From Versatilivorator sp963663845 (lineage in GTDB: Bacteria; Acidobacteriota; Terriglobia; Versatilivoradales; Versatilivoraceae), in the NCBI GenBank assembly GCA_963663845.2, contig OY760650.2, positions 4,526,001 to 4,590,000 on the forward strand: a DNA stretch of 64,000 nt. Reading direction: 5' to 3'. Under the pieces are notes generated by a model. It saw nothing but the letters and a program-made list of their open reading frames with translations, did not search any database and was not told where the DNA came from. Shown here in pieces: positions 34,846 through 43,419 of the stretch (within the stretch, counting starts at the first letter, position 1; each line of letters starts with the position of its first letter). A program made the translations under genes and the position numbers.

Positions 34846-35293
34846 ATTTGCAAAATTCCCAATCGGGAATGACATCGAGGCGGCCTACCGGCTCCGGCAT
34901 TCACCACAAAAAGCACAAAAAAGGCACGAAATGTGTTGCTTGATTTCGAGCCTTGACGATCGGAGGGTTCTATTTTTGTGTTTTTGTGCCTTTTGTGGCC
35001 ATTCCCGGAAAAGATCCCTCTGCCGATTATTGCAAACGCTTCATTCCAGATAAATAAGCACGTTCCCCTTTGCAGCGTTGTGGGTTAGGTGGGAGCTGCG
35101 AAGCTGCGGTTGGAGTCGGTAACCCGGCGAGACGCCCCCTACAAGCCATCCTTATAGAGCTGCGAAGCAGCGGCTCAGGGTAGCCCCAGGCGGAAGCCTG
35201 GGGTCGTATGGGTCTTGCACCAACCCAGCCGCGAACGCGGCGAATAGGAAGCACCCTTCCGAAAAGCAATGCCTCTCGAGCCTTTTGCAAAAG
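34846..35293 (+). repeat. R2 composite repeat, copy 2 (longest)
   Basis: Starts with CATTTGCAAAATTCCCAATC GGGAATGACAT, then from 34901 matches 5419-5804 for about 390 bp, including CTTGACGATCGGAGG, the GTAG hairpin CCCCAGGC-GGAA-GCCTGGGG, and an inverted GTAG hairpin (GGCG-TCT-CGCC). A small hairpin GCTGC-GAA-GCAGC lies between them. The gap 34701-35318 has no gene. Confidence 0.85.
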
Positions 35294-35318
35294 ACTCGAA
35301 AAAGAGTCATCCACGAAG

Positions 35319-35969
35319 CTACCGGTCCTTCTCCATGGCCGACAGCAGGTGAAGCCCGATGAGGGTCTTGGCGTCGACGATCTTGCCCAGGCGGATCAGT
35401 TCCTCCAGTTGCTTGCGGGAATAGCGATGGACCGAGAGTTCCTCATCCTCATCTCCGGCCCTTCCCCCGGGTTCCAGGTCTCGAGCCAGAAAAAGGTGGA
35501 GAAGCTCGTTGCAAAATCCCGGCGTCGTATAGAATGCCGCCAGCTTCTCCAACCTGCCCGCTCTGAAGCCCACTTCCTCCTCCAGCTCTCTGGCGGCCGT
35601 CTCCTCGGGGGACTCCCCGGGGTCGATCCTGCCGGCCGGCAGTTCCAGCAGAGACTGCTGCATCGGATAGCGGAACTGTTCCACCAGGAGGACATCCCCG
35701 TTCGAAAACACCGGCGCCACCGCCGCGCCTCCGGGGTGCACCACCACCTCTCGCACCGCCTGCATTCCGGAGGCCGTGGTGATGTGGTCGACCGTGAGAT
35801 CGATCACTCTTCCGCGATACAGGGTCCGGCTCTCGTTCAGCCGGTAACGGTCGTTCAGCGCAGCCTCCTGTTGGCGGAACCGGGACTCCCGATCCTCGGT
35901 CAGGATGGGGCTCCGGCTCTCCGCTCGGGTTATGAAAGGATGGGGATTGCGGTCTTGCGGCGGGGACAA
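35319..35969 (-). CDS. NUDIX hydrolase, ADP-ribose pyrophosphatase-like
   Basis: 216 residues. The Nudix box is complete (GRIDPGESPEETAARELEEE VGF), preceded by LLVEQFRYPMQQSLLELPAG as in ADP-ribose and nucleoside-sugar pyrophosphatases. The annotated start is TTG; the first 35 residues are not conserved and a later start is possible. It lies 56 bp after rplQ on the same strand and may be read through from the alpha operon. It could hydrolyse ADP-ribose or other NDP compounds. Confidence 0.85.
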   Translation of the reverse strand: MSPPQDRNPHPFITRAESRSPILTEDRESRFRQQEAALNDRYRLNESRTLYRGRVIDLTVDHITTASGMQAVREVVVHPGGAAVAPVFSNGDVLLVEQFRYPMQQSLLELPAGRIDPGESPEETAARELEEEVGFRAGRLEKLAAFYTTPGFCNELLHLFLARDLEPGGRAGDEDEELSVHRYSRKQLEELIRLGKIVDAKTLIGLHLLSAMEKDR

Positions 35970-36025
35970 AAACGGAAATTCCAGGGACGCTGGTTGGATC
36001 GAGCCGTCGCAAACCCGGCCGGCAG

Positions 36026-36463
36026 CTACTGGCCCTCAACCTTGGGCTGCTCCTCCACGCTCTTGTCCTGGCTCTTGGCGTCGGCAGACCTGGATTTCTT
36101 CTCCGACTCCTCCGAAATCAACTCGATGATGGCCAGCTCGGCTCCATCTCCGGCGCGCGGCCCCAGCTTCAGGATGCGGGTGTACCCGCCGGGACGATCG
36201 GCATAGCGGGCAGCAATGCTGTCGAAGAGCTTCTGGACGACAGCGGCCTTCAAGAGGAATCGGGCAGCCTGGCGCCTGGCATGCAACGTCTCCTTCTTGC
36301 CAAGAGTGATCATCTTCTCAGCCAGCGGCCTGACCTCCTTGGCCTTTTGAACGGTGGTGGTAATGCGTTCGTGCTCCAACAGCGACGTGCATAGATTCCT
36401 GAGCAGCGCTCGGCGGTGGGGCGGCGTTCGCCCCAGTTTTCGTCCGTGTACACGATGTCTCAT
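36026..36463 (-). CDS. rplQ: Large-subunit ribosomal protein L17
   Basis: 145 residues. The core is typical (MRHRVHGRKLGRTPPHRRAL, RNLCTSLLEHERITTTVQKA). After the conserved GYTRILKLGPRAGDGAELAI there is a charged Lys/Ser/Glu tail of about 25 residues, longer than in Escherichia coli. Last gene of the ribosomal supercluster, 51 bp after rpoA. Confidence 0.97.
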   Translation of the reverse strand: MRHRVHGRKLGRTPPHRRALLRNLCTSLLEHERITTTVQKAKEVRPLAEKMITLGKKETLHARRQAARFLLKAAVVQKLFDSIAARYADRPGGYTRILKLGPRAGDGAELAIIELISEESEKKSRSADAKSQDKSVEEQPKVEGQ

Positions 36464-36514
36464 TCAACCCCTCCGGAATGCGGGCTCAATCCCGCCGGGC
36501 GCCACGGCCGGTCC

Positions 36515-37513
36515 CTATTGTTCTTCGCTCACCGGAGCTTCTACCGGCTGCCCTCGTTCGTCGAGCTCCATACCGAGACCCAGGCCCATGCCTTCCAGAA
36601 TTTCCTTGATCTCATTCAGCGACTTGCGGCCGAAATTCTTGGTCTTGAGCATTTCCGACTCGGTCTTCTGAACCAGCTCCCCGATGGTCTTGATATCGGC
36701 GTTCTTCAAGCAGTTGTAGGACCGAACCGACAACTCCAGTTCGTCAACCGATTTGGCGAGATTTTCGTTGACCACTTCCACGACCTGATTGGCAGGCTCC
36801 TCCTCATCTTCGGCCTGTTCCTCGAAGTTGATGAAGATGGACATATGGTCCCTGATCAACTTGGCCGCAAGACCTACGGCGTCCTGGGGAGCGATGCATC
36901 CATTGGTCCAGACGTCCAGAGACAACTTGTCGTAGTCGGTCATCTGACCCAGCCTGGAGGGTTCCACCGTGTAGTTGACCTTTCGGACCGGGGAGTGCAC
37001 CGAGTCGATGGGGATATAGCCGATCGACAGATCGTCATCGAAATTCCGGTCGGCGGAAACGTACCCCCGTCCGTGCTTCAGCCGCATTTCCATCTGCAAG
37101 CGCCCTCCTTCGCTCACAGTCGCCAGATAGACGGTCTTGTCCAGGATTTCAACATCTCCATCGGTCTGAATATCGGCAGAGGTGACCACCCCCGGGGATT
37201 CCGACTCCAGGGTCAACCTCTTGGGGCCCTCGCCGCTGAGCCTGAAAGACACCTGCTTGAGATTGAGGATGATATCGGTCGCATCCTCCACGACTCCCGG
37301 GATGGGAGAAAACTCGTGCAGGATGCCGTCGATCCTGACCGCCGTAACGGCGGCGCCTTCGATCGAGGACAACAACACCCGGCGCAATGCGTTCCCGATG
37401 GTCGTCCCAAAGCCACGCTCGAAAGGCTGCGCCGTAAACTGCCCGTAGTGTTGCTCCTGATCGTCGCTGCCGATAGAGAGCCGTTTGGGCTTCTGAAATC
37501 CTTTCCACAACAT
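36515..37513 (-). CDS. rpoA: RNA polymerase alpha subunit
   Basis: 332 residues. The N-terminal dimerisation domain (FERGFGTTIGNALRRVLLSS) is followed by an acidic linker (FEEQAEDEEEPANQ) and the C-terminal domain (LELSVRSYNCLKNADIKTIG, KSLNEIKEILEGMGL) that contacts UP elements and activators. GGGAGGG precedes the ATG. It stands between rpsD and rplQ, the usual alpha-operon order. Confidence 0.98.
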   Translation of the reverse strand: MLWKGFQKPKRLSIGSDDQEQHYGQFTAQPFERGFGTTIGNALRRVLLSSIEGAAVTAVRIDGILHEFSPIPGVVEDATDIILNLKQVSFRLSGEGPKRLTLESESPGVVTSADIQTDGDVEILDKTVYLATVSEGGRLQMEMRLKHGRGYVSADRNFDDDLSIGYIPIDSVHSPVRKVNYTVEPSRLGQMTDYDKLSLDVWTNGCIAPQDAVGLAAKLIRDHMSIFINFEEQAEDEEEPANQVVEVVNENLAKSVDELELSVRSYNCLKNADIKTIGELVQKTESEMLKTKNFGRKSLNEIKEILEGMGLGLGMELDERGQPVEAPVSEEQ

Positions 37514-37604
37514 AGGTAATAGACCCTCCCAAGGTCGGAGCCGGCCGGCCGATAGCCTGACTGAGATCCGAAAGACGTTTCCAGGAAGACTTTCGGACGA
37601 TGAA

Positions 37605-38234
37605 CTACTTGGAATAAAGTTCGACGATCAAATGTTCCTGCACTGGCAGATTGACATCGTCTCGGGTAGGAAGGGTAAGCACTTTCCCTGACAGGTTGGA
37701 ACTATCCAACTCCAGCCAGGCGGGGACCCCACGACTTCCGACCATCTCCACTGAAGTCACGATGCTCGGGACCTTGCGGCTCTTTTCGCGAACCGAAACC
37801 GAGTCACCCGGCTTCAACTGAAAGGAGGGGATGTTGACCTTGCGATCATTGACACGAATATGGCCATGCCCCACCAACTGCCGTCCCTGCGCCCTGGAGG
37901 CTGAAAATCCCAGGCGGTAGACCGCATTGTCGAGACGCCTCTCCAACATCCCGAGGAGGTTTTCTCCGGTAACCCCTTTTTGCCGGGTTGCCTTTTCGAA
38001 ATAATTCCGAAACTGACGTTCCATCAATCCGTAGATGCGCTTGACCTTCTGCTTCTCGCGCAGTTGGAGGCCGTACCCGACAATCTTGGACCGACGGCTC
38101 CTGCCATGCTGCCCGGGAACGAAATTCCTCTTTTCAATGGCGCAGGAGTCCTTGAAGCAGCGGTCCCCCTTGAGATACAGCTTGATTCCCTCCCGACGAC
38201 AGAGACGACACACAGAACCGCGATAAGTGGCCAA
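37605..38234 (-). CDS. rpsD: Small-subunit ribosomal protein S4 (zinc-binding form)
   Basis: 209 residues; nucleates 30S assembly and often represses the alpha operon. Cysteines at CRLCRREG and CFKDSC near the N-terminus form the zinc-binding version. The S4 RNA-binding domain (RLDNAVYRLGFSASRAQGRQ) is normal. The start codon is TTG, with AAGGAGAAGG just upstream, supporting it. Confidence 0.97.
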   Translation of the reverse strand: MATYRGSVCRLCRREGIKLYLKGDRCFKDSCAIEKRNFVPGQHGRSRRSKIVGYGLQLREKQKVKRIYGLMERQFRNYFEKATRQKGVTGENLLGMLERRLDNAVYRLGFSASRAQGRQLVGHGHIRVNDRKVNIPSFQLKPGDSVSVREKSRKVPSIVTSVEMVGSRGVPAWLELDSSNLSGKVLTLPTRDDVNLPVQEHLIVELYSK

Positions 38235-38276
38235 CTTCCTTCTCCTTGCTATGCAGATTTCAATCCGAAACTCGGG

Positions 38277-38690
38277 TCAAACCCGTCTCTTCTTGGGCGG
38301 ACGGCAACCGTTATGAGGAATGGGGGTGACGTCTCGAATCGACTTGACTTCCAGACCCACCGTTTGCAGCGCTCGAATGGCGGATTCGCGCCCCGACCCG
38401 GGGCCTTTCACCCGGACGTCCACCGTCTTCATTCCGTGCTCGCGAGCCTTGTTGCCGGCAGTGATCGAAGCCTGCTGCGCCGCAAAGGGCGTCCCCTTCC
38501 GTGACCCCCTGAACCCCAGAGATCCCGCGCTGGACCAGCAGACCAGGTTGCCTCGCGTGTCGGTGATGCTGACGATGGTGTTGTTGAAGGTCGCCTGGAC
38601 GAAAACAATGCCGCTCAGGACAACCTTCTTTTCCTTTCTACGAAAGACCTTCTTGCGTCCTTTCTTGGACTTGGTCTGAGCCTTGGCCAT
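38277..38690 (-). CDS. rpsK: Small-subunit ribosomal protein S11
   Basis: 137 residues from the ATG (a GTG codon 3 bp before it is less likely). Conserved strings are ATFNNTIVSITDTRGNLVCW, GSRKGTPFAAQQA, GPGSGRESAIRAL and the terminal NGCRPPKKRRV. The N-terminus is a basic extension (AKAQTKSKKGRKKVFRRKEK). It lies between rpsM and rpsD. Confidence 0.97.
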   Translation of the reverse strand: MAKAQTKSKKGRKKVFRRKEKKVVLSGIVFVQATFNNTIVSITDTRGNLVCWSSAGSLGFRGSRKGTPFAAQQASITAGNKAREHGMKTVDVRVKGPGSGRESAIRALQTVGLEVKSIRDVTPIPHNGCRPPKKRRV

Positions 38691-38724
38691 CACATCCGCT
38701 CCAATGGAATCACGATTCCCGTTC

Positions 38725-39111
38725 TCAAGTCTTGGCCGTCGATTTCTTCTTGCCCGCCACGGCTCCTCTGCGAGGACCCTTGCGGGTACGGCCGTTGGTG
38801 TGCGTCCGCTGCCCCCTGACCGGAAGCGACCGTCGATGCCTCAACCCCCGGTAGGAGCTGATCTCCATCAGCCGCTTGATGTTCATGGCGACTTCCTTGC
38901 GCAAGTCACCTTCAACGCCGCTCTGCTCCTCGATGATCTGGCGGATGCGGGTCACCTCTTCCTCGGAAAGGTCCCGCACCTTGGTGTCCAGACTGATTCC
39001 CGCCAGGTCGAGGATCTTGCGGGATCTTGGCCTGCCAATGCCGTGGATGTAGGTCAGACCGACCTCCACCCGCTTCTCGTTCGGTAAATCAATGCCAACG
39101 ATCCGAGCCAC
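38725..39111 (-). CDS. rpsM: Small-subunit ribosomal protein S13
   Basis: 128 residues starting MARIVGIDLPNEKR with a GTG codon; the frame continues two codons upstream to a TTG, but the family start and the GGAAAGGA spacing favour GTG. The helix-hairpin region (TYIHGIGRPRSRKILDLAGI) and basic tail (RGQRTHTNGRTRKGPRR) are normal. It contacts the 30S head and subunit bridge. Confidence 0.96.
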   Translation of the reverse strand: MARIVGIDLPNEKRVEVGLTYIHGIGRPRSRKILDLAGISLDTKVRDLSEEEVTRIRQIIEEQSGVEGDLRKEVAMNIKRLMEISSYRGLRHRRSLPVRGQRTHTNGRTRKGPRRGAVAGKKKSTAKT

Positions 39112-39156
39112 GTCCAATCCTTTCCAGGGAGGAGAACCGGAGACCGGCCGGTCCGG

Positions 39157-39270
39157 CTATCCCTGACGCTGCTTGCACTTGGGGTTGACGCAAATCACCC
39201 TGACCACCCCGTGCCTTCGGATGATTTTGCATTTCGGACAAATTTTCTTGACCGATGCTCTGACTTTCAT
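39157..39270 (-). CDS. rpmJ: Large-subunit ribosomal protein L36
   Basis: 37 residues: MKVRASVKKICPKCKIIRRH then GVVRVICVNPKCKQRQG. Zinc ligands are Cys11, Cys14, Cys27 and Cys32, where many homologues have His in the last place. Conserved start and length leave no doubt. It lies between infA and rpsM. Confidence 0.96.
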   Translation of the reverse strand: MKVRASVKKICPKCKIIRRHGVVRVICVNPKCKQRQG

Positions 39271-39277
39271 GGCTGAC

Positions 39278-39496
39278 CTACTTGTAGCGATAGACGATCC
39301 GGCCCCGGCTCAGGTCGTAGGGCGACAACTCCACCGCGACCTTGTCTCCCGACAGAATCCGAATGAAGTTCTTGCGCATTTTCCCGGAAATGTGAGCCAG
39401 GACCACATGCTTGTTCTCCAACTGAACCCTGAACATGGCATTGGGCAAGGGTTCCAGGACAACCGCCATCACTTCAATGGCATCTTCCTTCGACAT
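39278..39496 (-). CDS. infA: Translation initiation factor IF-1
   Basis: 72 residues, the canonical length, with the OB-fold strings FRVQLENKHVVLAHISGKMR, FIRILSGDKVAVELSPYDLS and RGRIVYRYK. It blocks the A site during initiation. It follows secY directly; adk and map, which often stand between them, are absent here. Confidence 0.97.
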   Translation of the reverse strand: MSKEDAIEVMAVVLEPLPNAMFRVQLENKHVVLAHISGKMRKNFIRILSGDKVAVELSPYDLSRGRIVYRYK

Positions 39497-39610
39497 TCAG
39501 GACCACGCCCCTCTCGAAAAGTTAAACCCGAACTTCCAAGGATACAACAGGTTACCTACAATTCCAACCCTTGACCCGGGCCCAGACCGAACTTGCCGGA
39601 CACTCCCGGC

Positions 39611-40999
39611 TCACCCCCGGCGCCCGCGAATCCGACGCCCCCGCGGCCCCAGGAATCCATCGTAGTGGCGCATCACCAATTGGGCCTCGATCTGTTGAAC
39701 GGTGTCCATGGCCACCCCCACCACAATCAACAGAGAAGTCCCGCCGAAATAGAATTGCACCCCCATGCCGTTCAGGATCCAGTTCGGCAACCCTTCGAAA
39801 TAGCCACCCACCCACGGGAGATTATTGATATGGAAACCGGTAATCATGAACTCCGGAATGACCGCAATCATGGCCAGGTAGAGAGCTCCCGCGAAGGTGA
39901 TGCGCGTCAGGATGGTCTCGATGTATTCGGCGGTAGCCCGTCCGGGCCGGATTCCCGGAATGAATCCTCCGTATTTCCTCATATTGCCGGCGACTTCGGT
40001 GGGGTTGAAGACGATGGAGGTGTAAAAGTAGCAAAAGAAAATAATGAAGGTGACGTAAAGGAGATTGTAGAGAGGCTCGCCGAATCCGAGAGCCTCGGTG
40101 AGGCCCGTGAAAAAACGACTGTCCTGGAACAACATACCGAAGGTTTGCGGAAAGGTGAGGATGGAAGAGGCAAAGATTACGGGGATCACTCCCCCGACAT
40201 TCACTTTCAGGGGAAGGTGGGTCGACTGCCCCCCCATGACCCTGCGCCCCACCACGCGCTTGGCGTACTGTACCGGAATCCGCCGCTGAGCCCTCTCCAC
40301 CAATACGATGAATCCGACCACCGCTACCATGATGGACAGGAGAACCATGACGAACAGCGGGGACCATTGCTGCTGCACCAGCCGGGTAAAGATCTCATTG
40401 CCGGCGCTGGGCAGGCCGCTGACAATTCCGGCAAAGATGATCAGGGACATTCCATTTCCGATACCCCTCTCGGTAATCCTTTCTCCCAGCCACATGATGA
40501 ATGCGGTTCCCGTCGTCTGGGTCAGCATGGTCATGAACACGAATCCAAACCCGGGGTTCAGAACCACCTGAGACCCGCCTTCGGCCGGCATCCCCTGCAG
40601 AAAGGACGCAATGCCGAAGGACTGCACCAGGCTGAGGATGACCGTCAGATATCGGGTGTACTGGGTGATCTTCTTGCGGCCGAGCTCTCCCTCCTTGGAC
40701 AGTCTCTCAAGATAGGGCCAAACCACGGTCATCAACTGCAGGATGATGGAGGCCGTAATGTAGGGCGTAATGCCCAGGGCGAAAATGGTGAAGTTTCCGA
40801 AATTACCGCCGGAGAACAGATCCAGAAAACCCAGAACCGTCCCCCGGCTGCGGTCGAAAATCTCACGCAGGGCCTCGGTGTTGATCCCGGGAGTGGGGAT
40901 GAAAGCCCCGACCCTGTAGACGGCCAGAATGCCCAAGGTAAAGAGAATCCTCTTCCTCAGGTCATGCATGTTCCAGATGTTGCGCAGGCTTTCGATCAC
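39611..40999 (-). CDS. secY: Protein translocase subunit SecY
   Basis: 462 residues with ten predicted membrane helices. The plug and lateral-gate region (VYRVGAFIPTPGINTEALRE) and the conserved QLMTVVWPYLERLSKEGE are present, as is the cytoplasmic loop GQSTHLPLKVN. The start is GTG and overlaps the rplO stop as GTGA, implying coupled translation. It forms the inner-membrane channel with SecE and SecG. Confidence 0.97.
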   Translation of the reverse strand: MIESLRNIWNMHDLRKRILFTLGILAVYRVGAFIPTPGINTEALREIFDRSRGTVLGFLDLFSGGNFGNFTIFALGITPYITASIILQLMTVVWPYLERLSKEGELGRKKITQYTRYLTVILSLVQSFGIASFLQGMPAEGGSQVVLNPGFGFVFMTMLTQTTGTAFIMWLGERITERGIGNGMSLIIFAGIVSGLPSAGNEIFTRLVQQQWSPLFVMVLLSIMVAVVGFIVLVERAQRRIPVQYAKRVVGRRVMGGQSTHLPLKVNVGGVIPVIFASSILTFPQTFGMLFQDSRFFTGLTEALGFGEPLYNLLYVTFIIFFCYFYTSIVFNPTEVAGNMRKYGGFIPGIRPGRATAEYIETILTRITFAGALYLAMIAVIPEFMITGFHINNLPWVGGYFEGLPNWILNGMGVQFYFGGTSLLIVVGVAMDTVQQIEAQLVMRHYDGFLGPRGRRIRGRRG

Positions 41000-41442
41000 T
41001 TGATTTCTTCGACGGCCCCCCCAGCCCGGCTGATCTTGTCCCTTGCGCTCCGACTGAAGAAGTGCGCCGACACGTTCAGGGCTTTCGACACCTCGCCTCG
41101 ACCCAGAATCTTCACTCCGTCCTTGACCTTCTTGATGATTCCCCGTTCGACCAGGACCTGCGGAGACACCGAGGACCCGGCTCCGAACACCTGGAGCTGA
41201 CCCACGTTCACCACCACGATCTGCTTCCTGAAGATATTGGTGAACCCGCGCTTCGGCAAACGGCGGTGCAAGGGCATCTGTCCGCCTTCGAATCCGCGCT
41301 TGGCCCTTGCGCCGGAACGGGATTTCTGTCCCTTGCTTCCCCGGCCCGCTGTTTTTCCCAGTCCGGATCCGCGCCCGATTCCCCTGCGCCTGCGGTTTCG
41401 GGTCGCCCCCGGAGAAGGCTTCAGGTCGTGAAGTTCAATCAT
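40996..41442 (-). CDS. rplO: Large-subunit ribosomal protein L15
   Basis: 148 residues. The Gly/Arg-rich N-terminus (LKPSPGATRNRRRRGIGRGS, GKTAGRGSKGQKSRSG) and FEGGQMPLHRRLPKRGF are canonical. Translationally coupled to secY. On its upstream side an unusual 188-bp gap with R3 sequence separates it from rpmD. Confidence 0.96.
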   Translation of the reverse strand: MIELHDLKPSPGATRNRRRRGIGRGSGLGKTAGRGSKGQKSRSGARAKRGFEGGQMPLHRRLPKRGFTNIFRKQIVVVNVGQLQVFGAGSSVSPQVLVERGIIKKVKDGVKILGRGEVSKALNVSAHFFSRSARDKISRAGGAVEEIK

Positions 41443-41456
41443 GGAGCAGCCTTGAA

Positions 41457-41630
41457 TTAGTGGTCAGTGGCCAGTGGTTAGTGGATAGTTGTGATTCGAT
41501 CGACACGTCGAGCCACCTGTAAATCTGAAAGCATTCCTTCAAACAAGCGCCGCCAGTTCATCAAACACTTTCCTGTTCCTGATTCCCGCCGTTTACAACC
41601 CTTCTTCGTTCACCCTTCTTCCTTCTTCCT
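41457..41630 (-). repeat. R3 element, copy a
   Basis: The left part is TTAGTGGTCAGTGGCCAGTG GTTAGTGGATAG followed by TTGTGATTCGATCG; the right part is a CTTCTTCCTTC-rich tract that reaches rpmD. The TTGTGATTCGATCG block recurs inverted next to frr (55556-55568). It breaks the normally tight rpmD-rplO junction. Confidence 0.6.
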
Positions 41631-41810
41631 TCACTCCTCGCTCTTCACTTCCAACAAATGGCGTATCTTGAAGATCATGCCTCGAATTTCAGGGGTATCG
41701 GGTCGGGCCACCGTCTGGTTCAGCCGCCTGAAACCCAATCCCCGAATCACCTTCTTTTGCCGGGCCGAGCATCCAATGCCGCTCTTGACCAGCTTAATCT
41801 TCAGAGGCAT
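41631..41810 (-). CDS. rpmD: Large-subunit ribosomal protein L30
   Basis: 59 residues from MPLKIKLVKSGIG, matching the family length. RGLGFRRLNQTV and DTPEIRGMI are conserved. The frame extends 12 codons further upstream into rpsE. The start overlaps the rpsE end by 17 bp. Its last codons (KSEE) already resemble the purine-rich edge of R3 copy a. Confidence 0.93.
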   Translation of the reverse strand: MPLKIKLVKSGIGCSARQKKVIRGLGFRRLNQTVARPDTPEIRGMIFKIRHLLEVKSEE

Positions 41811-42363
41811 CTTCTGCGCTTTCCCTGGGTTGTTCTTTCTCATCATGCGCTTGCGGCTCCGGCGCCTGCAAAATTTCCTCGGGCGACTTCCCTCTCAAAC
41901 GGGCGACATCAGCCACATCCCTGAGTTGCTGGAGACCCTCGATGGTCGCCTTCACGACGTTGTGAGGGTTGGCGCTCCCCAGAGACTTGGTCAGCACGTT
42001 CTGTATTCCTGCCGACTGAATCACGGCCCGCACCGGCCCGCCCGCAATCACGCCGGTTCCATCGCGAGCCGGTTTCAGCAGCACCCGGCCCGAGCCGAAT
42101 CGACCGATCACCAGGTGAGGAATGGTGGTTCCCTTCATCGGAACACGGATCAGGTTTTTCTTGGCCGCGTCGGTCGCCTTGCGAATGGCCGAGGGAACTT
42201 CCTTGGCTTTGCCATTGCCATAACCCACTCTGCCGTTCTCGTCGCCGACAACCACCAGGGCGCTGAAACTCAGGTTCTTGCCGCCCTTGACCACCTTGGT
42301 GACGCGATTGATCGAAACCACCTGGTCCTTGAATTGGGATTCACTCGAATCGATGTTGGCTTG
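41794..42363 (-). CDS. rpsE: Small-subunit ribosomal protein S5
   Basis: About 189 residues. The strings INRVTKVVKGGKNLSFSALV, GYGNGKAKEVPSAIRKA, LKPARDGTGVIAGGPVRAVI and TKSLGSANPHNVVKAT are typical. The frame opens with GTG at 42384, but AAGGAGG lies between it and a TTG at 42363 with good spacing, so the TTG is preferred. A Glu/Pro-rich tail extends the C-terminus. Confidence 0.94.
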   Translation of the reverse strand, partial: QANIDSSESQFKDQVVSINRVTKVVKGGKNLSFSALVVVGDENGRVGYGNGKAKEVPSAIRKATDAAKKNLIRVPMKGTTIPHLVIGRFGSGRVLLKPARDGTGVIAGGPVRAVIQSAGIQNVLTKSLGSANPHNVVKATIEGLQQLRDVADVARLRGKSPEEILQAPEPQAHDEKEQPRESAEDASED

Positions 42364-42438
42364 CAAATGCCCTCCTTGAGACACCCTGCAGCAACCGGCG
42401 GAACCATGGAATGCGCCCGGTTGGGCGCAACGCTTTCG

Positions 42439-42807
42439 TCAGAACTCCAGGCCGCCCTCTCGAGCCGCATCCGCCAATGCCTTGACCCGGCCGTGAAACA
42501 GGTAGCCCCCCCGGTCGTAGACCACTCGCTTGATCCCGAGCCGGGAGGCCCGTTCAGCGATCCGGCTGCCCACCACCCTGGCCGCAGCCAGGTTTCCGCC
42601 ATTCCGGTTTTGCCGGCGGATCTCCTTGTCGACGGTCGAGGCGGAGGCCAGGGTGCGGCCCTGGTCGTCATCGATGACCTGGGCGTAGATGTGACTGGCA
42701 GAGCGAAACACGTTGAGCCGAGGCCGATCGCCCGAGCCCCTGATCTTTTTTCGCACCCGCACATGGATGCGCCTGCGTATGTGATCCCTGGAAATCCGTT
42801 TAGCCAT
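42439..42807 (-). CDS. rplR: Large-subunit ribosomal protein L18
   Basis: 122 residues. RPRLNVFRSASHIYAQVIDD and GSRIAERASRLGIKRVVYDR are conserved, with the terminal RVKALADAAREGGLEF. It binds 5S rRNA together with L5. Normal place between rplF and rpsE. Confidence 0.96.
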   Translation of the reverse strand: MAKRISRDHIRRRIHVRVRKKIRGSGDRPRLNVFRSASHIYAQVIDDDQGRTLASASTVDKEIRRQNRNGGNLAAARVVGSRIAERASRLGIKRVVYDRGGYLFHGRVKALADAAREGGLEF

Positions 42808-42846
42808 GGCTCCCGTTTGGGCGACCCGCGATCGCCGCGCCTGCCG

Positions 42847-43386
42847 CTACTTGGCCCCCGTCTTGCCGACTTTCTTCTTGAGCTTCTCTCCCGTATAACG
42901 AATTCCCTTGTTCTTGTAGGGATCGGGCTTGCGCAAGGACCGGATGTCAGCGGCCGTCTGACCTACTTTCTGCTTGTCCACGCCCGAGACGACCAGGTGT
43001 GTCTGTCGTTCCACCTCGACTTGGATCCCGTCGGGGATCGGAAAGTCGATGGTGTGGGAAAAGCCCAGACTGAAGACCACCGACTTCCCCTTGTGCTCAG
43101 CCCGGTAGCCGATGCCCACGATGTCCAGTTCCTTGCTGAATCCCCGGCTCACGCCGGCAACCGCGTTGGCCAACAAGCTCCGGGCCAAACCGTGGAGCGC
43201 TCTCTGCTGCTTGGAATCCGAGGATCGGGTAGCGACCACCCCATTCTCGGTCCGCTCAAAGCGTATTCCCTGTGGCACCACGCTGGTCATTTGCCCCTTG
43301 GGCCCCTCGATGCGGACCTGGTCGTCCGAAATGCTGACCCGGGTGCCGTCGGGAATTGAAATGATCTGTCTTCCGACTCGTGACAT
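42847..43386 (-). CDS. rplF: Large-subunit ribosomal protein L6
   Basis: 179 residues. Two tandem L6 domains are visible; MSRVGRQIISIPDGTRVSIS, LGFSHTIDFPIPDGIQVEVE, ADIRSLRKPDPYKNKGIRYT and GEKLKKKVGKTGAK are canonical. It lies near the sarcin-ricin loop and factor-binding site. Positioned 33 bp after rpsH. Confidence 0.97.
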   Translation of the reverse strand: MSRVGRQIISIPDGTRVSISDDQVRIEGPKGQMTSVVPQGIRFERTENGVVATRSSDSKQQRALHGLARSLLANAVAGVSRGFSKELDIVGIGYRAEHKGKSVVFSLGFSHTIDFPIPDGIQVEVERQTHLVVSGVDKQKVGQTAADIRSLRKPDPYKNKGIRYTGEKLKKKVGKTGAK

Positions 43387-43419
43387 GGCTGAACGTCCGC
43401 TTCAGGTTCCGAAAAGCGA

